Below, piece by piece: positions 23,112-37,404 of a DNA stretch of 64,000 nucleotides. Position 1 is the stretch's first letter, and each line of letters starts with the position of its first letter. This DNA is from Takashimella koratensis (taxonomy: Eukaryota; Basidiomycota; Tremellomycetes; Trichosporonales; Tetragoniomycetaceae), in contig BCKT01000012.1 in assembly GCA_003116875.1 (NCBI GenBank), forward strand, positions 186,001-250,000, in the 5' to 3' direction. Below the pieces are notes generated by a model that saw only the letters and a program-made list of their open reading frames with translations, was not told where the DNA came from and ran no database searches. The translations under genes were made by a program, and so were the position numbers.

Positions 23112-23619
23112 GGCGCCGATCTGGAAGGGGTCTCCTCTAACATATCTCAGGCACCACCGCGACGCCGTTGGGATATCGGTCGAATTTCGGTACGCTCATC
23201 TCCCTCGCCCAAGTCCCTAGCAGGAACTTCAGCCGGCGGCGAACAACACTTCGGACAGCTTTGTCTAGCTCGGACAATGCTGAAGATATTCGCTCTTCAA
23301 GAGACGTTCTTACGAGGGCGCGCAGCTCGACCCCCATTGACCCGGCCGTCTACGCTCGAATTTGATAAAGGATCTGGGTCCCGATAATGTCTCAGCCAAT
23401 GAAATCGCCGGCAGGGTGTTTCAATTGAGTGCCAAGTCCGAGCGTTCGCTCGAATTTGGGTTGTCCGAAAAATCGCTTGAATCTGGTGATCAGGATGGGG
23501 TAATGAACCCTGCCCTATTGGTACTGTGTGTCCCAAGACTGATAGCGTCTGGCCCGCTTGATGTCTCGCCGTCGCCAAGCGTCCATCGCATTCCTATCAG
23601 CCCTGCCGACAGACTTTGA

Positions 23620-23625
23620 TATAAG
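23620..23625 (+). promoter_or_regulatory. TATA-like element of the sugar transporter
   Basis: TATAAG 63 nt before the ATG, with a pyrimidine-containing leader following. Consistent with an inducible gene. Confidence 0.45.
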
Positions 23626-23682
23626 AGGTGGATATGGCTTTGCGACACAATCTTCATCCTCAAGTCTTTCGCAGTTGTAAAT

Positions 23683-25495
23683 ATGTCTTCTCTGGTCGAC
23701 TGGACTAAACTGTAAGTTGAAAATTCTGAACAGTTCCGTTCCTGACCCGTCTTAGCCCCAACGCGGCCGATGGCCTGAAATGGCACCAGAACGCGGGTCT
23801 CGTCAAGCTATTCTTCTTCACTTCGATCCTCTACGTCGGACAGTATCTCAACGGCTACGATGGTACTGTCGTGTCCAACTTGCAGGGGTTGTCTCGTGGG
23901 TTTCCAATGGAAGTACATGATGCTGATAGCTAGGATGGAACGCCGACCTGGGCAACCCCGACTCGAGCAAGATTGGTCTCCTCAACGCCGCGGCCTGTGA
24001 GTCATATTTCCGAGTCCAACAGCTGATAAGTAGACATTGTTGGTATCTGCATGGGCCCTGTCAACGCCATCGTCATCGACAAATTTGGACGCAAGTGGCC
24101 CATTCGTTGGTTCGGAATCAGCATGATCTTGGGGACTTTGCTCGGATGCGTCGCCGGTATTGTGCAGGGCAACCAAGGCTACGGTCTCTTCGTCGCTTCT
24201 CGTGCTATCTCGGGCTCAGGCATCACCATGTTTCTCATGACTGCGCAGATCATGATGCAGGAGATTGTGAGTAGGGGGTATCTGCATCGGTTGACCATCT
24301 CAGCCCCACCCTAGGTATCGTGCGGTCATGGCAGGCTTCTGGGACACGAACTGGGTTCTCGGCGCTACTACCGCATCTTGGGTGTCTTTCGGTTCCTCCT
24401 TCATCAACTCGTCTTGGTCCTGGCGCACACCCTATATCATCCAGCTGCTCCCCGCTTTCTACATGTTAATCGCCGTTCAGTTCGTCCCCGAGACCCCGCG
24501 TTACCTTATGGCCAAGGGGCGCTACGAGGAGGCCCACGACTTCTTGATCAAGTACCACGGCAACGGCGACCCGGACGATGAGCTCGTGGCTTACGAGTGG
24601 GCTGAGATGCAGGCGACTTTTGCGGCTGAGCAGGAGAGGCAGCAGTACACCTGGAGCGAGCTTTTGGCCAAGCCCGGAAACAAGCACAGACTCTTCCTCG
24701 CCATGTGGATGACTTTCATGCCTCAGGTGGGTTCCTTAGAAGAAGAACGAGGCTAACTTTTGAAGATGAACGGCAGTTCCATCATCAACTTTTATTACAC
24801 GGTCGTCCTCAAGCTCAACGGTATCACTGCCGCCACCCAGCTCACCGGTATCGGTGCGGGCCTCAACATGTACGCTTTCTTCTTGCAGTGCGCCGGTTCC
24901 GTCTCGATGAAGTACTTCCGTCGTCGTACCATGGTCCTCACCATTTGGCCGATGCTCGCGGTCGGTCTCGCTGCCATGGCCATCGCCACAGCTCAGTTCC
25001 AGAACTCCGGCAAGACCAACCACGCCGCTGGTATCGCATCGGTTGTCATGGTCTGGGTCTACAGCACCCCTGTCAAGTACATTGCGCCCCTCTTCTACGC
25101 CTACCCCGCCGAAGTTCTCGACTACACCCTTCGTGCTAAGGGTATGGCTTTGTGGAACACTGTCAACCAGGCTACCGGGGCCTACGGAGCTTACGTCAAC
25201 TCTATCGCTCTTAACTCGATTGGGTACAAGTACTACTTTGTCTACATTGCCTTGGTCATCATTCAGTGGATCGGTGCTTACTTCTGTGAGTGGATTTCCG
25301 GTTTAGCTGGGATTCATCGAGATTGGTTGGGGCTGTGTGCTGATGCCTACTGCAGACATGGTCGAGACGAAGGGCCTGACCCTCGAGGAGGTCGCTGTTG
25401 CATTCGAGGGAGAGGCTGCCGCTGTCAATCAGGCCGTGGAGAGACTCGAGAACCACGAGAAGGAGAAGGACGCCGCCGACGTTGTCGTCGCTTAA
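23683..25495 (+). CDS. MFS sugar porter (hexose/lactose-permease type)
   Basis: Proton-coupled or facilitative sugar transporter of the plasma membrane. Exons 23683..23711, 23756..23895, 23934..23996, 24034..24266, 24304..24726, 24766..25285 and 25356..25495; 515 residues, normal for the family. Hallmarks: 'YLNGYDGTVVSNLQGL' in TM1, 'DKFGRKWPIRWFG' (loop 2-3 motif), 'PRYRAVMAGFWDTNW', 'VPETPRYLMAKGRYEEA' after TM6, and 'VETKGLTLEEV' after TM12. The exon 5 start at 24304 was chosen because it restores the expected 'HPRYRA' motif in frame. The C-terminal tail is charged and cytosolic. The motif set is of the fungal lactose permease/hexose group; the substrate cannot be fixed from sequence. Divergent from the Zn2Cys6 regulator. 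Confidence 0.9.
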
Positions 25496-26169
25496 GTCAG
25501 TAGTCTAGGAGCTGGTCCCAAGAGAATGCGTACATTGTCTTTTTTCCATTGATTCGTATTGTTACCTCTTTTTGTCATGCAGCCGCAAATCTCTCCCTGA
25601 GTAGTGAGTAAGAGGACGTGTGTATCGGGCGTTTCCTCTTAGATAGCGATCGAGAATGCATGGGAATTATAGATAGCACGGACTGTCTATGCATTATCAC
25701 CAATGCCAACTAATACTCCACAAAGCATTGGCAGAGATCAACCGTACTGTATTCCATGCTTGCGTAGGACTGGGAGAGGGTGCATCGTGTAGAGTTGACT
25801 ACGACTAAAGTACGGTACTGAGCATGGCAAGATATGAGATACTTGTTGTCACGGCCACTCTCAAAAGAGCGCCCTGTGCTCTGAAAGTTCACAGCTCATG
25901 ACACGGGGCTATCAGCCGAAAGAGCCCACCGATGGCTTCCGGCCCTTTGTTCTTCATAATGGCTATCTCAACGTGGAGCTGGAAGTCCCGATCATCCTTT
26001 CTCTTGATGGATCTTTGAGCTGGACAGGCATGCATTCTGTCTTGACCGCCGCTGCTCGGAATTACTTATATGGATCGACTATGTTGTGTAGCCCTTCACA
26101 ACATTCTCGCCACCGAGCATTTCTCACAACAACGACATCACGAGCCATCGACGACCTGGATCACCGACC
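25496..26169. other. Region between transporter and family member D
   Basis: Holds the transporter 3' UTR and the presumed promoter of D, with a weak TATA-like TTATATGG near 26,065. A 112-codon frame at 25898..26236 overlaps the D start and shows no recognisable features. Confidence 0.4.
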
Positions 26170-27446
26170 ATGCTACTTCTCAGCTCCCACGACCCGACGA
26201 CGATCGGCAATGCTTACTCTGGCTATGGCGTACTGAGACTCGGTCCACCAGCGCAACTTTCCGACACCTCACGGACGTCCTCCCCTCAGCCGACTGACGA
26301 CCAACGGAGTCGGGGTACCCCCTTCTCTTATTCAAAGATCCAAAAACGGAAACGAAACCGCAAATCCCAGAGATACCCTCACATGAGACATACGCCCCCA
26401 GATGGCACGCGATCGGCCGACGCACAGCTGGCCGACACGCAACAGGAGACGGTGCACGTGGGACCTGACCCAGAGTTCGCTTCAATGCTGGACACCCTCC
26501 CTGAGCACGACTGGCACGTGTGCGCCAACGACTGGGCGGGACAAGCAGCGGTGATGACTCTGATGCAGGATTCACAAACCGGAAGTCTGTTGGCTGCAAA
26601 CCTTTTCCGATTCCGCTCGAAGAGAGCATGCAACGCGTCAAGCCATATCGGCTTGAGGGCAACCACACGAGTCATTGCGGGAAGACAAGTAGTACCGAAC
26701 TTTTTGTACGGCCTCGAACTTGAATTTTCTTGCCAAGGACAGGCGACGTCCCAGGTCTATCAGTTCACCGAGCTGACACTACTAGTGTCCGTTCCGAACG
26801 CCAGCGGCTGGACGACCCATCCGACATTCGAAGAAATTTTATGGCGTGAGACTAGTCATATCGGGCAAATCCCGCATCAGCGCCATCCACTCATGTGTAG
26901 AACAGGGGATGTCGGATTTGGACACAAGATCTCTGTCCCTTGCTCATTCCACACCAAGACTACGAGCTGGGAGGATACTTGTGAGGTCAGGGTGTCCATA
27001 ATGCAGGCCAACAAGAAGGCAAAGGAGTCATGCCTAACTCCGTATGGCTTCAGCGATTTGTCCTGTTACGAAGTCGGTAAGTGACAACGCCACAGCAGGC
27101 GACCGGACAAACCCCGTTCAGGACAGCTTTACAAAATCCTTGTCGTGTGTTAGGTAGAATGATTAAAAGGCTGACGGAACATGTTTTCGTAGATGAGTCC
27201 ACCATTCCCGTCAATGCCAAAGCGGAAACGTGGAAAGCATTTTGCGAGGGGGTGTATCGTGAGCAGGAGGGATCAAGTGTTGCGGCTTCGTCGAGTCGAG
27301 ACAAGCCAGACGGCGTTCCTTCACCGTTACCCATCGATCCCTCACAACGTAGCGCCGTTACTTTGCCAGCCGGATTCGGTCTTTCGTATCAAGGTGCATC
27401 GATCGAGGGTTCAGCGACGACCGACATATTGAACTCGCATTGTTAG
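26170..27446 (+). CDS. Family member D: unknown protein distantly like A-C
   Basis: Model join(26170..27076,27193..27446), 386 residues. The intron (116 nt, GTAAGT...TAG) is longer than most and could hide a further exon. N-terminal ~95 residues are basic and polar ('SKIQKRKRNRKSQRY' could be a nuclear signal). The middle shares the order of family motifs with C: 'HVCANDWAGQAAVMTLM', 'NLFRFRSK', 'SSHIGLRATTRVI', 'NFLYGLELEF', 'TFEEILWRETS' and 'DTCEVRVSIMQ'. Each match is weak, but order and spacing agree. The second exon is unlike A-C. Same strand as A-C and on the far side of the transporter cluster. Function unknown; the relationship needs profile comparison. Confidence 0.5.
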
Positions 27447-27630
27447 GGGTCATGAGACAGGTTAGAGCAGGTCAGAGAGAGGGAGCGCGAAATGTGAGGG
27501 TGAATGGTGAAACTTGTGTGCTAGTATCCATGCGATAATGTACAGAATATGCCTTAGTTACCGGCCGCTCGTAGCGATGATCGTGGGGACCTCCCCTCCC
27601 TTCTCTGCTCCCTCCCGAAGACCCTTTAGC

Positions 27631-28323
27631 CTAGACCAATCGACGGTCCCCCGCTGCCCATCCGAACCCATTACTCGTCCCCCTCGCGCTACCCGAACTT
27701 TGCTCGCCCAGCGCTGTTGTCGACGTCCCTGACCGTGATGGTTCTCGTGCAGCTGTGGTGGTATTTTTGGGACTAGGCTGGCCGAGCTTCTCTGCTCGGA
27801 ACTTGGCAAGCTCATCTTGCAGCTCAGAAGCGGTGCGTGGGGGTTTCTGTCCAGCGTCAGTCCTGCTTGGCGAAAAGAGAAATAAGGCATTTGAGCATGT
27901 ATAGGATCAAACTTACATGGGTCTCCTCGTACGGCGGCCAGTAGACGTCTTTGTACTACAAGGTCCAGTCAGCATGGTCGTGCGTGAGGTGCTTCGGAAG
28001 AAATCGGAGGTCGAGACGTACGGGCTTTACATGCTTCTCAAACCTGCACACCGGCAGTTAGAGTCAGCTCTTTGCATTCAGTCACGTTACGAGGTGAATG
28101 AATTCCTATAGTCTAACAGGAAGACCAGACGTACCAGTTCGGGTCACCAAAATGCAGCATCGCAAAGACTGGGACGAAGAGATACGTCGCGAATTTGAAT
28201 ACTTCAACTAAGTCGTCGCAGCGAGGGCAAATTCAAGGCATACGGAAAACCTTTAGTATCTGGCCTCTACGGCTGTCTTTTCTCAGGCTCGGTGACCCAA
28301 GACTCACGGTTTGCGCTTCCCAT
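27631..28323 (-). CDS. PET100: Cytochrome c oxidase assembly chaperone Pet100
   Basis: Small inner-membrane mitochondrial protein that assists assembly of cytochrome c oxidase. Minus-strand exons 28308..28323, 28135..28207, 28022..28043, 27917..27955 and 27631..27846; 121 residues. The start 'MGSANLEVFKFATYLFVPVF' matches the Pet100 signature (MG..NLEVFKFG-type) with its single membrane helix. Then 'HFGDPNWFEKHVKP', 'YWPPYEETHKPP' and 'ELQDELAKFRAEKL' follow the family order. The acceptor before exon 2 was chosen to give NLEVFKF. The Ser/Thr/Gly-rich C-terminal 45 residues are an extension relative to yeast. Three exons are under 40 nt, so automated gene finders may miss this gene. Confidence 0.9.
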
Positions 28324-28582
28324 GTTGGATGAGGTATTGTCAGGTAGGTGATGTTGTTCATGAGGTCGAGATTGCAGATCGGGAAAAAAGTCGAGAAATC
28401 GTGAATGACTAAAGTGCTCTTAGGAATGACTAAGCATCACCACCGCCCAGCAACGACCCAGTCCAAGTTGACGACGTACATACAGTACACAAAGAGTCGA
28501 ATCGAATCAGACCATGTACAATGCAGGTAGGATATGCACCTTGCCTCAATCTTCACCCCTCGTGCTACTTGACACAGCCAGT

Positions 28583-32668
<4,086 letters not shown>

Positions 32669-33306
32669 CTTGGGCCTGGGTGTGTGCAAGGGTAGAGGCG
32701 AGAAGGAAGGGAGAGTCAAGGGTGAAGTCGAGTAACAAACGTCCAAATTGATTTTGTGACCTCGTTGATTGATTTGTTTTCGCGACGCGTCAACCGGGGT
32801 AATGTAGGGAAAGGGGGACTCCACATTCCAAACCTGGGAACGTCGTTTAATATCGACATTCAGCTGCTCGCTCAGAGGCAGATTGCGGCTGCTGGGGGGT
32901 ACTTGCAAGTCCGATGCATCTGTTTCGGGTGAGCGACAAGGCTCTTCGTCGTCTCTTAGGGGCGTCATGGCATGGAGAGGATTAGCTGAATTGGGGAGCT
33001 ACAGCATAGAGTTGTAGTAAGCTGCATAGGCCTACCCGGCCCCCATCGTACCCCATGCCCGGACTGGCAGTTCGTTTCAGCCATCACAAGTAGCTGGATG
33101 AATAAACACCTACTGACATATACCAGACTAACACCTAATGATACTGCGCATACGTGCTGTACTATGAAGATGAAATATCGATCGACTTATATGAGAAACA
33201 TGATATCTCGCCGGCTCCTACGACATACGTGCTACCTGCCCCTGACCATTGACAACGCGCAAACCCCTCTCTGATTCTAATCTGCGATATCTCTGCCGCC
33301 TAACAA
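32669..33306. promoter_or_regulatory. MSH2 promoter and bHLH gene 3' region
   Basis: The MSH2 side contains the ACGCGT element. A 114-codon frame (32624..32968) reads through the MSH2 start region and looks like chance coding in the leader. No other gene is seen. Confidence 0.45.
32785..32790. promoter_or_regulatory. MluI cell-cycle box (ACGCGT)
   Basis: ACGCGT preceded by TTTTCGCG about 120 nt upstream of the MSH2 start. In budding and fission yeast such boxes bind MBF and drive G1/S transcription of DNA replication and repair genes, MSH2 among the reported targets in budding yeast. Activity here is inferred. Confidence 0.55.
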
Positions 33307-35535
33307 TCACGCAGCATTCCGAGGGGCATGGATATTCTCCACTCTCACGTCTTCCCACCCTTTCTCCATCTTAACCCCTGCCGACCCCTTCACCCCACCA
33401 CCCCCTCCTCGAACCGTTTCAACACTGACGATCGGCTCATCCTCGTCATCCATCATCAACACATCTGCATCCCCTTCCTCGTCCCCTTCACCCATACCCT
33501 GCCCATACGAATCAGGCGTCATCGGTACCGCACTACCACTGCTCGTAGTTGCGACGGTCCCCGCGCCAGACCGTGGTGGGGAGGCAGCGTTGATGCCGGC
33601 TTTACGAAGGAGGTTCTCAAGGTGTCGGATATGAGAGACGGCTTTGCGGAGAACAATAGCTTTAGAGTCGGTGGCGATCGTGCTGGGCAGAGCACCACGA
33701 AGGGCCTGGAAACCAGAATTGATTGACCTGAGATTCAGGTGGAGGGGAAAAGTGAAGAATAGGGTCAGAAGGGAAATGACGAGTGAGAGGAAGAGAAAGG
33801 GAGAAAAGAAAGGAGAAAAGAAATTGTCAGCTGTAGTCTTTACAAAAATCTTTTGCCTCTAGCAGTGAAGAGAACAAGCAGGAGATTGGAGCAGGCATCC
33901 ACGACTATAAGTAGAGGGATGAAGAAAAAAAAATTGAGGAGATCCAAACACTCACTCTCTACGTTTCTGCTCCGACATCAAATGTGCCAGCCTCCTCGTC
34001 TGACCGGACCCTCCACCTCCACCACTTCCCGGTCCCTGCGACGCCATATTCATCGCTCCTTGACCTGGTGTCGCTGGCATCCACTCTGTCCCGTCCTCGC
34101 TCGATACGCTACCCCCTGGACCCATTCGCGACATTACGCTTGCGGCGGAGTGTGAACGCGCTCGACCGCTCATCGGGAGAACGTAACGATCAGGCGAGAG
34201 CGCGAGACCTTGGCCGCCTCCGCCGCCGCTACGATCGTGCGCTCCGCTGCTTGGCCAGCCGCCAGAAGGGCTAGGACCGCCCGAGGGCCCCTGGATGTGC
34301 GCGTGGTACAGCGACTGAGAGAGCGAGAGGTCCGACGGTCGACCCGCAGGGCTGGGCTGCTCACCCTCTCGGTCTCGACGATAACATGCTGCCGCCGACC
34401 TGTCGTCGTAGACGCGAGGAACGTGTTGGCTGTGGCTCCCAGCCTGTGGCGAGCGCTGGACGTAGGACGACCCAGATCCACCTTGCTGCTGAGGTTGGTA
34501 GTGAGAAACGCTCTGGGAATCGTAGCTCGCGTAGCTCGGTCGAAGTCCTCCAAGCAGACTGCTTCCGCCACCGCCACCGCCACTGCTGCCGTGTATTTTG
34601 GGACTGGCGGGAGTGCTGCCATCAGGCGAGGTGAGAGGCGGGGGTGGACCCATCATGCCAGCTGCGGAACTAGTGAGGCTCGAACCGAGTAAAGAAACGT
34701 TGCCGCCACCGGGAGTTGCGAGGCTGCTGGGTGTTGGAAGACCCGAGGCGAGTGCAGATGGTGACGAGCCGCTCGAGCTGAGTGTACTGAATGGTGGAAG
34801 ATGAAGACCCCTTGCGTCCCTTTCGCGCTCGCGTTCGCTCAAAGCTCGGTTGCTGCTGGGGGATCGGCTCAGTGAGGGCCTATTGCTTGGACCAGGAAGG
34901 TCCAACCATGATCCCGATTGGCCATATCCAACACCACCGCCACCTTCTCTTTCCCTATCCCTTTCCCTTTCCCTGTCCCGTTCCCTTTCTCTCTCCCTCT
35001 CCCGCTCCCTCTCCCTGTCTCGTTCTCGATCCCCCTCACGAAACCGCTCCCTCTCACGCTCACGTTCTCTCTCCCTTTCTCTCTCCCTGTCCCTCTCGCG
35101 ACCCATCTCGCGCTCGCGCTCGTGCAAGACATTTAATGGTGCGATTGAGTTTGGCGGCGGAAGAAACCACCTGCCACTGCTACCGAGTGCCGAAGCGGAC
35201 GAAGGCTGTGAGGTGATTGCCATCCCGCGGAGCTCGAGGCCTGCACTTCCGGGGCTGGGCAGCGAGGGCGGATTGTCTGAGGCGGGTGAGGTGTCGGTCG
35301 GTAACGGGAGCGGAGGGAGAACACCCACGCTCGGGCGACGAGGGTAAGGATGAGAGCGATAAGAGGTGAAGGATGATGGGGGAGAACGAGAGTAACTAGG
35401 TTGTTGCTGTTGTTGTTGTTGAGACTGTGGCGGCTGGAGGGGTTTCGCAGGTCCGCCACCCGATGCGATAGGGATAGCTGTCGTCGAAGTCATCGAGTTT
35501 GAGTCAGACCGAGAGTGTTTAGGCGGCGAGGTCAT
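33307..35535 (-). CDS. bHLH transcription factor with Arg/Glu/Asp repeat region
   Basis: Exons 33956..35535 and 33307..33727 (228-nt intron); 666 residues. The bHLH spans the splice: basic part '[14 protein letters not shown]' ends exon 1, helix 1 '[14 protein letters not shown]' and helix 2 '[20 protein letters not shown]' open exon 2. The His-x-x-x-Glu-x-x-Arg-Arg basic positions predict E-box binding. The pattern (AH...EQKRR, SKAIVL) is most like MLX and fungal Ino2/Ino4-type or SREBP-like factors, by memory of the family. Residues ~130-200 are an almost pure Arg/Glu/Asp repeat. The rest is Ser/Pro/Gly-rich with a poly-Gln run near the N-terminus. The C-terminus is acidic. The upstream region has no gene for 5.4 kb. 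The target genes cannot be told. Confidence 0.8.
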
Positions 35536-37389
35536 TCTTCGATTTTTTTTTTTCAGAGGTATCCTTTTCTGCTCTTCTCTCCTCAGCGGACAGAAGAAAG
35601 AAAGGTGAGGAATGTCGTATCTCGATCCGTCAGACGGGCTCTTGAATCCAGTGATTCAAAGAAAACGTGCTTCTCCCCTGTGATTATTGTTCCGTGGCGC
35701 CGGGAAACAGATCTCGGCTCGGGTCTATTTAGATTGACACCACCTCCTTGGTACCTTGTGCTATCCACCTTTGGATCCCACGAGGAAGGGACGTGGGTGA
35801 CCTTGGTGAGGACGGGATGGGCAGGCGAACACGGGGAAGGACGTTGGTCGATCGGATCAAAGCGTTGAACGGGATGCGGCAGGTCACGAGTCTCACTTTG
35901 GAAGGATGCTCGCTTGCGTGACAATGGTGCGACAGAAGCTTCTTCGGAACCAATGAGTCAACGGGATTGCGGCCGTAAGGGGATGGCTGCGGTCAAATCG
36001 ACGGGTCGGTGGATCTCGGCCTCCGAACGTCACAACAAGGGGAGTGATCCCTTTGTGGTTGACCAGGCGATGGAGAAGGGTCCAGAAAGGGAACGGAGAA
36101 AGTGGTAAGGGAACCTTTGGCAGCCTTGAAAGGGAAGCGGATACGATCTTAGAGGGTAGCGCGCCGAATTGATGTCGGGGAACAAGCCGCGGCTGCGAGG
36201 CGAGCCGACGACCGAGATTGGACGAGAGCAAAAAAGGAGTTTCTAAGAGACCGAAAATGAGCGATTTGTTGACAAAAGAAGCAATGATGCAAGTATACCG
36301 CCAGTCGGTGACTTGGAAGGGATCAAACAGGCGCGCGAACAGAGTAGCGGTTCAAAAATCACGCATGTGTGGGAGTGTGGGATCAAAAAACAAATAGCCA
36401 CATGCCACTCGGGTCAACCCGACTTAGCCGATTTGACCCTCGGCGCTAGCCGTGATGACTCACGGATTGGCAATCGTGTTGCGTGGCAACCTGTGAGCGG
36501 CGGTGCGGTAACGAGGACGGGGATGCCTCGTGTTGGCGCGTGATGCGGTCTGATGCTGGGGTGAATGCGGGGAAGGCGCCAAACAACCAAAAGGACGAAA
36601 AAAAAAAAGGCGAGGGGGGTTGTCGCTTTATGTATCCGGTAGAAAAACAACTAAAATCCCGCAACGGGTCGAGGTGGATAAAGTGGGGCGCCTGACGGGC
36701 TCGTGATCAGGGATCAGAAGAAACGATTAGGCTGTCTCGGGATTGGTGATGAAGGGATGAGAGATGGGCCGGGGGGATGGTGATGGACGAGCGTGTGATG
36801 CCGCCGGCCTTTGCGGTGAGAAGCCTGGGGTTGGACGGTGGGGTAGGGGTCGGGGCGCAACACGACCAGACCAGATTGATTGGGCCGATCAGACGGGTAA
36901 AGGGAGAGCACAGGCTGCAAAGGCAGGGTGCAGGCGACACAAGCGAGGGCGAGGTGGAGGGGAAAGGGGTCCAGGCGAGGCAAGTCGTGTGGGTAGTGAG
37001 TGGTGGCCGGTAGGGGCCGATGATTGAGATCGGATCGGCGCGGGGCACGAGGTCGTGTGCGGTGATGGTGACCGAGGGTGTGAAGGTGACGATGGCGGAT
37101 GATGTGGTGAGTGAGGAAGGCAAGGGTGAATGTCCAAGGGAAGGGAAGGGAAGGGGCGAGGATAAAGAATTCGATGGAAATAGGAGCGACCAGTCACCAA
37201 GGGTTGATTCGGTGCGTGCCGGACCGGACCAATGTAACAAATAACCCGTCGGTGCCGCTGGTAACCGCGAGAACAGAGTTGATGCTGCGGCGTCGAGCGT
37301 CGACAGCAAGAGCACGCGCGTGGGCACGAGGACAATAGAATTCGGTATGAATGGGGAGAGGTCAAGGGTAGCCTGTGGGGCAGGGGTCA

Positions 37390-37404
37390 GGGGGGGGGGG
37401 GGGG
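37390..37404. repeat. G15 homopolymer
   Basis: Poly-G run within a purine-rich stretch. The length may be inexact, and it could form a G-quadruplex with the neighbouring G-runs. Confidence 0.85.

Larger units (their letters stand above)
22621..23682. promoter_or_regulatory. Divergent promoter, Zn2Cys6 factor / sugar transporter
   Basis: 1.06 kb shared upstream region. It contains CGG-ATGT-CCG (23102..23111), the sequence TCGGACA near 23250 and 23270, and its complement near 23463, all resembling zinc-cluster half-sites. A TATA-like element lies at 23620..23625. Short frames here lack gene-like features. Confidence 0.5.
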
